Shown here: positions 1 through 5,963 of the stretch, piece by piece
Layout: the number at the start of each line of letters is the position of its first letter
Numbering within the stretch: position 1 is the first letter of the stretch
Assembly (NCBI GenBank): GCA_900554685.1
Contig: USIG01000104.1
Span: 1-6,180, forward strand
Source: an uncultured Cryptobacterium sp.
Lineage (GTDB): Bacteria > Actinomycetota > Coriobacteriia > Coriobacteriales > Eggerthellaceae
Reading direction: 5' to 3'
Length of the DNA stretch: 6,180 nucleotides
Position numbers and translations under genes: made by a program
The notes under the pieces: model-generated
What the model was told of the DNA's origin: nothing
The model's database searches: none
What the model saw: the letters and a program-made list of their open reading frames with translations, nothing else

Positions 1-944
1 CAATGAGCGCATGAAAGCGATGCATTAGTTTCTTCGGCAAAACGCTCAGGATAAAAGAACGCCCTCAGCTCCCAACGCAACAACACAACAAGAGCCACTA
101 TAAACAACACTGCCGCTGGCCATGACCAAGCAAACAGAAGAGGAGTTGCCACCATAATGGCATCCCAATTAAATATCTGGCACGTTGCGCAACAACGATT
201 CTTCATAAAGATAAGTTGAAGCGGGCACCACAAAACCACGCAAACCATATCAAACCAAAAGAAGAAGAGCATCCAAAGCGTAACAACCTCAGAAGATATC
301 CAATTCATCTGGATAAGAAAAACTCCCACTATCACCGTAAGCACAATCCAAAATACGGCAACAGGAAGAATTTCTTTAAGCCTGCGCATGCGCAGAACAT
401 GACGTGCTTGAGAATTAACATCCAAATCGGAATCATCAAAAGGCAGGGCACGCATAATATCCAAATCGCTTGCAATATGGCGCAGCTCACGACTTACATC
501 TTCCTTGGCTCCAAGTAAAAATGATCGCGCTTCCTCGATAGAGTTTTGAATGTTTTCCTTCGGATGAATATGAATACTGCTTACACGCACAGAACCAGCG
601 GTAATCACTTCTGAAATACGACTCAAAAAGCTCTCTTTTGTTCCGCCAATGGTATTTTTCGTGGGAACCTGAAAAAACTTATATTGCTTAAGAGAGCCAA
701 TTGAAATGTGCGCCCGTGAGGTAAATTTAGTAAGAAAATCGTACAGCACGAAAACAAACACTATATCAACGAAATTTAGTCCCTGAGAAAAACCGACGTT
801 TTGAATGGCAAGTTGCGCCCTATCACTTACAAAAAAGTAGGTACCCAAGACAAGAAGCACTGTACGTATCACCAGGTTAATGGCGTATTTTTTAAACATC
901 CACGTCGCCTTGCGCGGCTGAGTATGTAAGTCTTGGTTTGACAT
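1..944 (-). CDS. Uncharacterised multi-pass membrane protein, 3' end outside window
   Basis: An open frame of 314 codons runs from ATG at 944 to the left edge without a stop, so the C-terminus is missing. Hydrophobic stretches lie near residues 22-39, 57-71, 192-211, 219-246 and 264-290, with a charged segment of about 115 residues (76-190) between the second and third. A basic N-terminus (RKATWMFKKY) precedes the first. Near the C-terminus there is a cysteine cluster (KNRCCATCQIFNWD, C251, C252, C255). A later SCAH places C312 at the edge, and the next codon begins TG. From memory, proteins with a CC..C..NWD segment and a cysteine-rich end occur in anaerobic Firmicutes and Actinobacteria without an assigned role. 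If that likeness holds, the stop lies only slightly beyond the edge. No Shine-Dalgarno sequence precedes ATG 944. ATG at 899 (M16) has AAGG 8 bases upstream and is an alternative start. The function is unknown. Confidence 0.8.
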   Translation of the reverse strand, partial: MSNQDLHTQPRKATWMFKKYAINLVIRTVLLVLGTYFFVSDRAQLAIQNVGFSQGLNFVDIVFVFVLYDFLTKFTSRAHISIGSLKQYKFFQVPTKNTIGGTKESFLSRISEVITAGSVRVSSIHIHPKENIQNSIEEARSFLLGAKEDVSRELRHIASDLDIMRALPFDDSDLDVNSQARHVLRMRRLKEILPVAVFWIVLTVIVGVFLIQMNWISSEVVTLWMLFFFWFDMVCVVLWCPLQLIFMKNRCCATCQIFNWDAIMVATPLLFAWSWPAAVLFIVALVVLLRWELRAFFYPERFAEETNASLSCAH

Positions 945-953
945 GGTTTTATT

Positions 954-959
954 ATTATA
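954..959 (-). promoter_or_regulatory. -10 box of the membrane-protein promoter
   Basis: A perfect TATAAT reads leftwards and ends 9 bases before the ATG at 944. Transcription would be expected to start near 947, giving a leader of only about 3 bases. No good -35 box is visible at 16-18 bp, where the sequence is GC-rich terminator stem. Together with the absence of a Shine-Dalgarno sequence, this points to a leaderless or nearly leaderless mRNA. The alternative is that translation really begins at the internal ATG (899). Confidence 0.45.
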
Positions 960-963
960 GCCA

Positions 964-1002
964 GATAAAACCAACCGGCTGCCTTATTCATAGGTCAGCC
1001 GG
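964..1002 (-). terminator. Intrinsic terminator of the cysteine synthase gene
   Basis: On the minus strand a 7-bp GC-rich stem (CCGGCTG/CAGCCGG, outer arms at 1002-996 and 981-975) extends, after a one-base bulge, by 3 more pairs around a 7-base loop. It is followed directly by the T-rich run TTGGTTTTATC. It starts 35 bases after the cysteine synthase stop. The T-rich side is only on the minus strand, so it ends leftward transcription and is not symmetrical. Confidence 0.8.
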
Positions 1003-1037
1003 CATTATCCTTATCCGAGATATTCTCACCGAAGCGC

Positions 1038-1967
1038 TTAAAGCGAAAACAGCGGTGTGGAATAGTAACGCTCACCCGTATCAGAAAGTATGGTTACAAC
1101 CGTTTTGCCCGGACCGAGCTTACGCGCAAGACGCAAAGCACCCACCACATCACTTCCTGAAGAGATACCACACAAAAGGCCCTCTTCGCGCGCAAGACGC
1201 TGAGCCATTTCAAGGGCTTCTTCATCAGTTACGATAGTGATGTCATCGTAGATGTCTTGGTTCAAGTTTTCAGGAATTAAACCATCTCCAATTCCCATCT
1301 GAAGATGCGTTCCCACTTCTCCACCAGATAAAATGGCAGCATGTTCGGGTTCAACAGCCCAAATTTCAATGCCAGGATTGGCTTCTTTGAGAGCTTCACC
1401 AACTCCAGAGATAGTGCCTCCCGTGCCAATTCCACAGCAAAAGCCATCGATGGGACCTTCAACATCTTCAAGAATTTCTTGAGCCGTATGCAGTTTATGT
1501 ACTGCAGGATTATCGGGGTTTATAAATTGCTGAGGCATATAGACGTTCGGATCGTCTTGAGCCATCCTTGAAGCAATTTTCATACATTCATCAATGCATT
1601 CACCGATATTGCCTTTATCATGAACAAGTATTACTTCAGCGCCATACGCACGACAAAGCTTACGACGCTCTTCACTTACACTATCAGGCATAATGATGCG
1701 AACCGTATAACCTCGCACAGCTCCCACCAACGACAAACCAATACCCTGATTGCCGCTCGTAGGCTCAACGATAATGGTGTCTTTAGTGATATCGCCACGG
1801 CGCTCCGCTTCGCGAATCATGTTGTATGCGGTGCGTGTTTTAATAGAACCACCGATATTTACTGCCTCATATTTAACGAGAACTTCTGCACATTGAGCAT
1901 CAGGAATACGGTTGAGGCGAATCAACGGCGTATGTCCGAGCGCTTCAAGAACGTTGTTGTAAACCAC
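1038..1967 (-). CDS. cysK: Cysteine synthase family protein (PLP-dependent)
   Basis: This is a 309-residue, full-length fold-type II PLP enzyme of the cysteine synthase (O-acetylserine sulfhydrylase) family, which makes L-cysteine from O-acetylserine and sulfide in the cytoplasm. Visible landmarks are GHTPLIRLN (11-19) and the PLP-binding lysine K43 in GGSIKTRTA. The substrate (asparagine) loop is PTSGNQG (69-75) and the phosphate-binding loop is GTGGT (181-185). GISSGS (267-272) holds the serine that contacts the PLP ring nitrogen, and the family ending is SDTGERYYST. Two positions differ from textbook CysK: SIKTR instead of SVKDR around the lysine, and NQG instead of NTG in the substrate loop. 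From memory, a subgroup in Firmicutes and Coriobacteria shares them. The start is GTG, chosen because AAAGGAGGA lies just upstream and the homology begins at once. The gene stands alone, with its own terminator. A related OAS- or phosphoserine-using activity cannot be excluded. Confidence 0.9.
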   Translation of the reverse strand: MVYNNVLEALGHTPLIRLNRIPDAQCAEVLVKYEAVNIGGSIKTRTAYNMIREAERRGDITKDTIIVEPTSGNQGIGLSLVGAVRGYTVRIIMPDSVSEERRKLCRAYGAEVILVHDKGNIGECIDECMKIASRMAQDDPNVYMPQQFINPDNPAVHKLHTAQEILEDVEGPIDGFCCGIGTGGTISGVGEALKEANPGIEIWAVEPEHAAILSGGEVGTHLQMGIGDGLIPENLNQDIYDDITIVTDEEALEMAQRLAREEGLLCGISSGSDVVGALRLARKLGPGKTVVTILSDTGERYYSTPLFSL

Positions 1968-1970
1968 CAG

Positions 1971-1979
1971 TCCTCCTTT
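1971..1979 (-). promoter_or_regulatory. Shine-Dalgarno of the cysteine synthase gene
   Basis: AAAGGAGGA, a near-perfect match to the anti-SD, lies 3 bases before the GTG start at 1967. It settles the use of GTG, since no ATG is available near the beginning of the homology (the next methionine is residue 50). Confidence 0.75.
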
Positions 1980-1993
1980 AATTCAACCGAATT

Positions 1994-1999
1994 ATTGTA
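1994..1999 (-). promoter_or_regulatory. Possible -10 box for the cysteine synthase gene
   Basis: TACAAT (5 of 6 matches to TATAAT) lies about 27 bp upstream of the GTG start, in the 103-bp gap between hsdS and cysK. The hexamer 17 bp further up (TATTTA) is a poor -35, so the call is tentative. The gap holds no T-box or riboswitch-like structure that I can see. It also lacks an intrinsic terminator behind hsdS, so read-through from hsdS into this gene remains possible. Confidence 0.3.
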
Positions 2000-2070
2000 G
2001 CGCTTTTACAAGTCTCTAAATAATCATTTGTTATTCATCGAGTAATTATTAGCACTCTGACAATACAAGG

Positions 2071-3204
2071 CTACGGATCAAGTTCTAAACACAACAAACA
2101 TATTGATGGGATCTTAAAACTCACTAGAAAGTCAAAATCAAATTTCAATTTGTCGACCTGGTGGACAAAAGAAATAAACTCTCTCTGGAGCGACATTGGA
2201 GGTAGCACAACAACAGCATTTTCAACTATCTTGGCATTTAAATTCTTCATCGTCACACCAACCGCGTCCCTCTCAAGAGCCTCGGCGAATGTTGGAAATG
2301 AAACAATATGTTGTAAATACTCACTAAGGCACAAATGCACATCCGGTCTTAAAATCATGCTTCCAGTTCCACAGAGCAATCCTTCTTGATTAACAACTGC
2401 ACAGCGACCTATCTCACCTCGACGGCCTAACACCACATCACCCTTCTTGAGATGATAGGCCTTCATAGATGCGTATTTCTCTTCGTTGACCGCAAGCTTC
2501 TTGTTGATTTTTATTTTTCCTTTGACAATATGTGAGGGATTTACAAGAGCATGACCACCAAAGACATAATCACTTTTATGAAGCGCACTGCCAAATGGCC
2601 CTATTCTTACTTCACAGAATTTTTCTATTGGACAACAAGACATCGTTGAGCGTTGCGAATCGCACGGATCCCCGAACATCTCGATAAACCGGGATTTGAC
2701 CAGTTCATCACAATACAATAAATACTTTTTATTTAGGATCAACTGGGCTTTTACTTTATCAAGAACCGCACCAATACTCATTTGTTTATCTAATGATGGA
2801 TATGCAAATGAAATAGACTCAAAAACCTTTTTTGTCAGATGAGTCATTGTCGAACCATGAGCTTGTGATGATGCCTTTTTTATTGCATATGCTGTCTGGT
2901 GAACAAAAAAATTCTTGTTTACTGGCTGCTTATCGAAGCAAACCTTAAAAATATGCTGATTAAGATACGCCTCTTCACCAGTCCATTCGTAAACGCCTAG
3001 ACTAGCAGACCATGAAATCAAAACATCACCTTTAGTAATTAAGTATTTTTGAGGTATTTCTCCATTATACAAATTCGTCTGATACGCATTTCCAGTTAAA
3101 TTTTGGATGCGGATAATCGGTTTTCCCTCAGATGAATAATCGGAGGGTTTAAATGCGTATCCGTTAATATACGAAGCGACATCCCCCAGCTTCACGTACT
3201 TCAT
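2071..3204 (-). CDS. hsdS: Type I restriction-modification specificity subunit S, odd C-terminus
   Basis: HsdS recognises the two-part DNA target and positions two HsdM subunits (and HsdR, if present) on it. The 377 residues show the usual two-fold plan. The first target-recognition domain covers about 1-140 (KLGDVASYINGYAFK, then KGDVLISWSASLG at 58-70). The central conserved helix follows (LDKQMSIGAVLDKVKAQL at 138-155, ending KSRFIEMFGDP at 170-180). The second domain covers about 190-335 (IGPFGSALHKSDY at 201-213, KKGDVVLGRRGEIG at 253-266). Last comes the beginning of the distal helix (LQREFISFVHQVDKLKF, 339-355). After about residue 357 the sequence turns into an unrelated hydrophobic tail (FLVSFKIPSICLLCLELDP) instead of the usual long amphipathic helix. 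Its ATG overlaps the hsdM stop (ATGA) and lacks a clear Shine-Dalgarno, so translation is probably coupled to hsdM. Whether the altered tail leaves the subunit working is unclear. Confidence 0.9.
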   Translation of the reverse strand: MKYVKLGDVASYINGYAFKPSDYSSEGKPIIRIQNLTGNAYQTNLYNGEIPQKYLITKGDVLISWSASLGVYEWTGEEAYLNQHIFKVCFDKQPVNKNFFVHQTAYAIKKASSQAHGSTMTHLTKKVFESISFAYPSLDKQMSIGAVLDKVKAQLILNKKYLLYCDELVKSRFIEMFGDPCDSQRSTMSCCPIEKFCEVRIGPFGSALHKSDYVFGGHALVNPSHIVKGKIKINKKLAVNEEKYASMKAYHLKKGDVVLGRRGEIGRCAVVNQEGLLCGTGSMILRPDVHLCLSEYLQHIVSFPTFAEALERDAVGVTMKNLNAKIVENAVVVLPPMSLQREFISFVHQVDKLKFDFDFLVSFKIPSICLLCLELDP

Positions 3205-4724
3205 TTCGAGGTCACATCCTCGCCAAGCATTGCTTCAAGCTCTTTTAACCCTGAAGCAATTTCTTTATTTAGCTCAGCCAAATCAGCAAGGATTTCACTC
3301 GTTGGAGGATATTCTTTACGTTCATATACCGTTTCGGTGTACTTGTTGAAACTAAAGTCGTATTCGTTCTTTTCTATTTCTTCCTTAGGAACCATGAAGC
3401 TTTTCTCGGTACGAGCGCGTTCTTTTTCTGCTTCCAGGTTTTCCCATCGTGCAAGAATTTCGGGGATATCATTATGCTTTTCATCCAGATCACGTTTGTC
3501 ATCAAGCGTATATCCATCATGCTCCATGTTATAAAGCCAAACATTATCGGTTCCACCAGCATCAGTCTTCGTAAAGACCAAAACTGCCGTACTAACCCCC
3601 GAATAAGGCTTAAACACACCGCTTGGCATGTAAATAATCGCTTCTAGTTTCTGATTTTCAACAAGTTCTTTTCGTAGTTGCGTGTACGCCTTGGAATTAG
3701 TTCGGAACAGAACGCCATTAGGAACAATACAGGCACACCTGCCGCCAAGCTTCAGCATGCGAAGGAACAACGCCACAAACAGCAATTCTGTTTGCTTAGA
3801 ATTAACCATTGCCTTTAAAGTATCAGCAATATCTTCCTTATCGACAGAACCAGTAAAAGGCGGATTTGCCAAAATTACATCGAATCTATTCGTAAGTACG
3901 TTGTTTTTAGAAACGCTATCCATATAGCGAACATCTGGATTTTCAACGCCATGAAGCATTAAATTCATCGTCGAAATACGCAACATGGTTGTATCGGTTT
4001 CAAAACCGGTAAACTGAGGTTCTGCACCATTTTCACCCGAAAAGTGTTCCCATGCCGCTTCATCCATATCCGACTCATAGTTATTACGAATATATTCCGC
4101 CGCGGTAATTAAAAAGCCTGCCGTACCACATGCCGGGTCACATATAAGCTGCTTAGGCTTAGGGTCAATGAAACAAACCATCATTTCACGAATATGTTTT
4201 GGAGTACGGAATTGACCATTTTTGCCAGCCGTGCTTAACTTGCTAAGCATATACTCATACAAATCGCCTAAATCACCAATGTTTTCACCTAAGCTTTCAA
4301 AAAGCTCTTCGATACCATCAACCGCTTTTTGTAAAGTTTTAGGAGCCGAAATGCCGAAAGTAGCACTCTCCATGCTCTTTGAGAATGCAGATCCATCTCC
4401 CAATTCTTTTATAAAAGGGAACACAAATTCACTAACTGTATGAAACATTGTTTCCGCAGACTTGTCCTTGAAATGACTCCAGCGTAGTTCCTGACCGTCA
4501 ATTTCTAATCCAGCTGCATTTTTGTACGTCTTGGGAAAGATATGTTTCTGTTCAACACCAAGTAAGGCTTCCATTCGCTCGGTTTCAAATTCTTTTTCAT
4601 CAAGCGAACGAATGAACATGAGATACGTAAGCTGGCTAATTACTTCGAGCGGATTAGTAATACCGCCTTCCCACATTTTTTGCCAGATATCGTCGACTTT
4701 GTTTTTGGTAGCACCGGTAATCAA
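3201..4724 (-). CDS. hsdM: Type I restriction-modification DNA methyltransferase subunit M
   Basis: HsdM transfers methyl groups from S-adenosylmethionine to adenine N6 in the target chosen by HsdS. The 507 residues match the family's usual length of about 500. The N-terminal helical domain spans roughly 5-145 (ITNPLEVISQLTYLMFIRSLD at 22-42, typical of HsdM). The catalytic domain has GQFRTPKHIREMM (170-182), the SAM-binding motif I DPACGTAGFL (196-205) and the catalytic motif IV NPPF (287-290). A charged helical C-terminus (about 425-500) would contact HsdS. All key residues are intact. The start is TTG. It is supported by the opening MITG, common in this family, by AAAAGGA 8 bases upstream, and by an in-frame TGA two codons before it that rules out a longer form. 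The gene is followed by overlapping hsdS. No hsdR adjoins it on either side within the window. Confidence 0.95.
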   Translation of the reverse strand: MITGATKNKVDDIWQKMWEGGITNPLEVISQLTYLMFIRSLDEKEFETERMEALLGVEQKHIFPKTYKNAAGLEIDGQELRWSHFKDKSAETMFHTVSEFVFPFIKELGDGSAFSKSMESATFGISAPKTLQKAVDGIEELFESLGENIGDLGDLYEYMLSKLSTAGKNGQFRTPKHIREMMVCFIDPKPKQLICDPACGTAGFLITAAEYIRNNYESDMDEAAWEHFSGENGAEPQFTGFETDTTMLRISTMNLMLHGVENPDVRYMDSVSKNNVLTNRFDVILANPPFTGSVDKEDIADTLKAMVNSKQTELLFVALFLRMLKLGGRCACIVPNGVLFRTNSKAYTQLRKELVENQKLEAIIYMPSGVFKPYSGVSTAVLVFTKTDAGGTDNVWLYNMEHDGYTLDDKRDLDEKHNDIPEILARWENLEAEKERARTEKSFMVPKEEIEKNEYDFSFNKYTETVYERKEYPPTSEILADLAELNKEIASGLKELEAMLGEDVTSK

Positions 4725-4732
4725 CGGTCAAA

Positions 4733-4739
4733 TCCTTTT
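4733..4739 (-). promoter_or_regulatory. Shine-Dalgarno of hsdM
   Basis: AAAAGGA lies 8 bases upstream of the TTG start codon at 4724. It supports that rare start codon. The pairing of a moderate SD with TTG suggests modest translation of hsdM. Confidence 0.55.
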
Positions 4740-4778
4740 CATATTCCCAATATAAACTACAAATATCTTTGCTCATTA

Positions 4779-4806
4779 GTGACAAAACATATTCATTTAT
4801 TATACG
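4779..4806 (+). promoter_or_regulatory. Candidate promoter for the ASCH gene
   Basis: GTGACA (5 of 6 to TTGACA) at 4779-4784 is followed after 16 bp by TATACG (4 of 6 to TATAAT) at 4801-4806. It lies in the 133-bp AT-rich region between the divergent hsdM and ASCH genes. Expected leader length is about 45 bases. Motif matching in such AT-rich DNA is weak evidence. Confidence 0.3.
4799..4804 (-). promoter_or_regulatory. Candidate -10 box for hsdM
   Basis: A perfect TATAAT reads leftwards here, 74 bp before the hsdM start, but the hexamer 17 bp upstream (ATAAAA) is a poor -35. It overlaps the candidate -10 of the rightward ASCH promoter. If both are used, the two polymerases would compete for the same spot. 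Confidence 0.3.
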
Positions 4807-4844
4807 TAATGAAAAGCAATATTTTATGAGCTATCAGCCTCGTT

Positions 4845-4851
4845 AAAGGAG
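4845..4851 (+). promoter_or_regulatory. Shine-Dalgarno of the ASCH gene
   Basis: AAAGGAG lies 6 bases before the ATG at 4858. The match and spacing are good, which fixes the start. Confidence 0.75.
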
Positions 4852-4857
4852 AAGTTT

Positions 4858-5325
4858 ATGAAAGCGCTATCCATACTACCTGAGTGGGCAATGCCTATTT
4901 TGCAGGGCATTAAAACAGTTGAATGTCGCTCATGGAAAACCGATTATCGAGGCGACTTACTTATATGTTCTAGTTCAAAAAGTTTTTCTGGAACCATATC
5001 AGGCCATGCTTTATGTGTAGTTAATTTAGAAAAGATTGAACCTTTCTCGAAGAAACATCTTAAATCTGCAGACATGGAGGGTTTTGATTGTCCTGAGAAC
5101 TCATATGCATGGATATTTAACGAACTTTACCTTATAGAGCCCTTTAAAGTAAAAGGTAAACTCCATCTTTATGATGTTGATGATTCCCTGATCAAGTACC
5201 AGACAGAGCAAGAGGATACAAGAGAGTTCCTTGAAAAACATTACCTTCCCTTGATTCACTATTCGAAAAAATACGAAGCCGAAGATCGTATGTTCATTAA
5301 TCAATGGATCAACTCTTTTAAATAA
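4858..5325 (+). CDS. ASCH domain protein (PUA superfamily)
   Basis: A 155-residue cytoplasmic protein that is almost entirely one ASCH domain. Landmarks are ALSILPEWAMPIL (3-15), GIKTVECRSW (17-26) with the family's conserved K19, T20, E22 and R24, and YRGDLLIC (30-37). Also visible are YAWIF (83-87) and VKGKLHLYDVDD (98-109), followed by a short helical tail rich in charged residues. ASCH is a beta-barrel fold related to PUA and EVE domains and is linked to RNA or modified-base binding. One member, E. coli YqfB, hydrolyses N4-acetylcytidine. The substrate here is not predictable. The gene is transcribed away from hsdM across a 133-bp gap and is followed 35 bp later by the phosphatase gene, with no terminator seen between them, so the two may be co-transcribed. 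One 60-base row of this gene (4981-5040) counts 19 G/C, against 31 and 33 in rows from cysK and the phosphatase, which suggests recent acquisition. Confidence 0.85.
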   Translation: MKALSILPEWAMPILQGIKTVECRSWKTDYRGDLLICSSSKSFSGTISGHALCVVNLEKIEPFSKKHLKSADMEGFDCPENSYAWIFNELYLIEPFKVKGKLHLYDVDDSLIKYQTEQEDTREFLEKHYLPLIHYSKKYEAEDRMFINQWINSFK

Positions 5326-5348
5326 ACGAGATCAAACAATTTCTATGT

Positions 5349-5354
5349 AAAGGA
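5349..5354 (+). promoter_or_regulatory. Shine-Dalgarno of the phosphatase gene
   Basis: AAAGGA lies 6 bases upstream of ATG 5361. No separate promoter is evident in the 35-bp gap after the ASCH gene. Confidence 0.6.
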
Positions 5355-5360
5355 CCTAAT

Positions 5361-5825
5361 ATGATCAACATACTCTTTGTCTGTCATGGAAATATTTGCA
5401 GATCACCTATGACTGAATTCGTCATGAAAGAATACCTACGCCAAGCAGGCTTAGAGCAGGCAGTCTACGTAGAATCCGCCGCTATGCACCGCGATGAGCT
5501 CGGCAACGACATTCATTGGGGAACTGAAGAAATTCTCAATCGCCACCATATCCCCCACACTCCCCGCGCAGCACGTCTGACCACCAAAGCAGACTATGAT
5601 ACCTTCGACTACATCATCGGAATGGATCGCTACAATATGCGCGATATGCTTCGCCTGTTTAACAACGATCCAAAGCATAAATGTAGTCTGCTTATGGATT
5701 GGGTCGGAACATCACGCGACGTCGCAGACCCCTGGTATACCGGCGACTTTGACACCACCTACGCTGATGTTGATGCGGGATGTTTAGCCCTACTCGAACA
5801 CCTCAAACGAAGCTGCAAGCAATAA
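5361..5825 (+). CDS. Low-molecular-weight protein tyrosine phosphatase
   Basis: A 154-residue enzyme of the low-molecular-weight phosphotyrosine phosphatase family, at the family's usual length. The phosphate-binding P-loop at the N-terminus is VCHGNICRSP. It carries the nucleophile C8 and the phosphate-binding arginine R14, followed by S15. The general acid is D123 in ADPWYTGDF (122-130). The rest follows the family: VESAAMHRDELGNDIHWG (37-54) and IIGMDRYNMRDM (85-96). It would hydrolyse phosphotyrosine on proteins in the cytoplasm. The arsenate reductase branch shares the fold, but the DPWY loop with its aromatic residues favours phosphatase activity. The natural substrate is unknown. Its base composition resembles cysK rather than the neighbouring ASCH gene, so it probably belongs to the older chromosome and marks the right edge of the accessory block. 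Confidence 0.92.
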   Translation: MINILFVCHGNICRSPMTEFVMKEYLRQAGLEQAVYVESAAMHRDELGNDIHWGTEEILNRHHIPHTPRAARLTTKADYDTFDYIIGMDRYNMRDMLRLFNNDPKHKCSLLMDWVGTSRDVADPWYTGDFDTTYADVDAGCLALLEHLKRSCKQ

Positions 5826-5917
5826 AAAAGCAGATTACGCATACTACTTTTAGCTATGTAACAACCCTTCTCTTGCAATGCCCTCAAACCGTAATATCAC
5901 CTCTTACACAATGCCCC

Positions 5918-5923
5918 TATAAT
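5918..5923 (+). promoter_or_regulatory. -10 box of the AlbA_2 gene promoter
   Basis: A perfect TATAAT lies 40 bp upstream of ATG 5964, giving an expected start of transcription near 5930. The sequence 16-18 bp upstream matches the -35 consensus at no more than 3 of 6 positions, so the promoter may be weak or need an activator. Confidence 0.5.
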
Positions 5924-5951
5924 AAAGAAGTGGTTTTGGATGAAGCGTTAT

Positions 5952-5957
5952 AGGGGG
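5952..5957 (+). promoter_or_regulatory. Shine-Dalgarno of the AlbA_2 gene
   Basis: AGGGGG ends 6 bases before ATG 5964 and is the reason for choosing that start over the in-frame ATG at 5940. The ATG at 5940 has no comparable site. Confidence 0.55.
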
Positions 5958-5963
5958 CAGACT

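Larger units (their letters stand above)
5912..5959 (+). repeat. Inverted repeat linking the -10 box and the ribosome binding site
   Basis: The left arm TGCCCCTATAA (5912-5922) is complementary to the right arm TTATAGGGGGCA (5948-5959), 11 pairs with one bulged G and a 25-base interior. The left arm contains most of the -10 box TATAAT. The right arm contains the Shine-Dalgarno AGGGGG (5952-5957) of the AlbA_2 gene. RNA coming from an upstream promoter would carry both arms and hide the Shine-Dalgarno. RNA starting at the local promoter would lack the left arm. The repeat could instead be a DNA operator. Confidence 0.6.

Noticed and set aside
216..518. Rightward open frame of 100 codons
   Set aside because: It lies antisense inside the membrane-protein gene, whose frame is open for 314 codons and makes a coherent hydrophobic protein. 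The antisense product shows no domain and has an unusual, His- and Asn-rich composition.
1620..2000. Rightward open frame of 126 codons
   Set aside because: It is the shadow of the cysteine synthase gene on the other strand and has no recognisable motif or Shine-Dalgarno.
2049..2057. TTAGCACTC, half of the CIRCE heat-shock operator
   Set aside because: The second half (GAGTGCTAA after 9 bases) is absent and the neighbouring genes are not chaperones, so it is a chance match.
2041..2070. Terminator behind hsdS
   Set aside because: GAGT and ACTC could form a 4-bp stem, but no T-run follows and the stem is too short.
1968..2070. T-box or other riboswitch ahead of the cysteine synthase gene
   Set aside because: The gap is just 103 bases, shorter than a typical T-box leader, and I see no T-box core, antiterminator pair or terminator hairpin.
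4741..4753. Small perfect palindrome ATATTCCCAATAT before hsdM
   Set aside because: The arms are only 5 bp and purely A/T in an AT-rich spacer, so it is too likely by chance to call an operator.
5826..5860. Possible terminator after the phosphatase gene
   Set aside because: The A-rich and T-rich stretches can pair only as AAAAG/CTTTT plus two pairs across a mismatch. There is no GC-rich stem, so it is unlikely to terminate.
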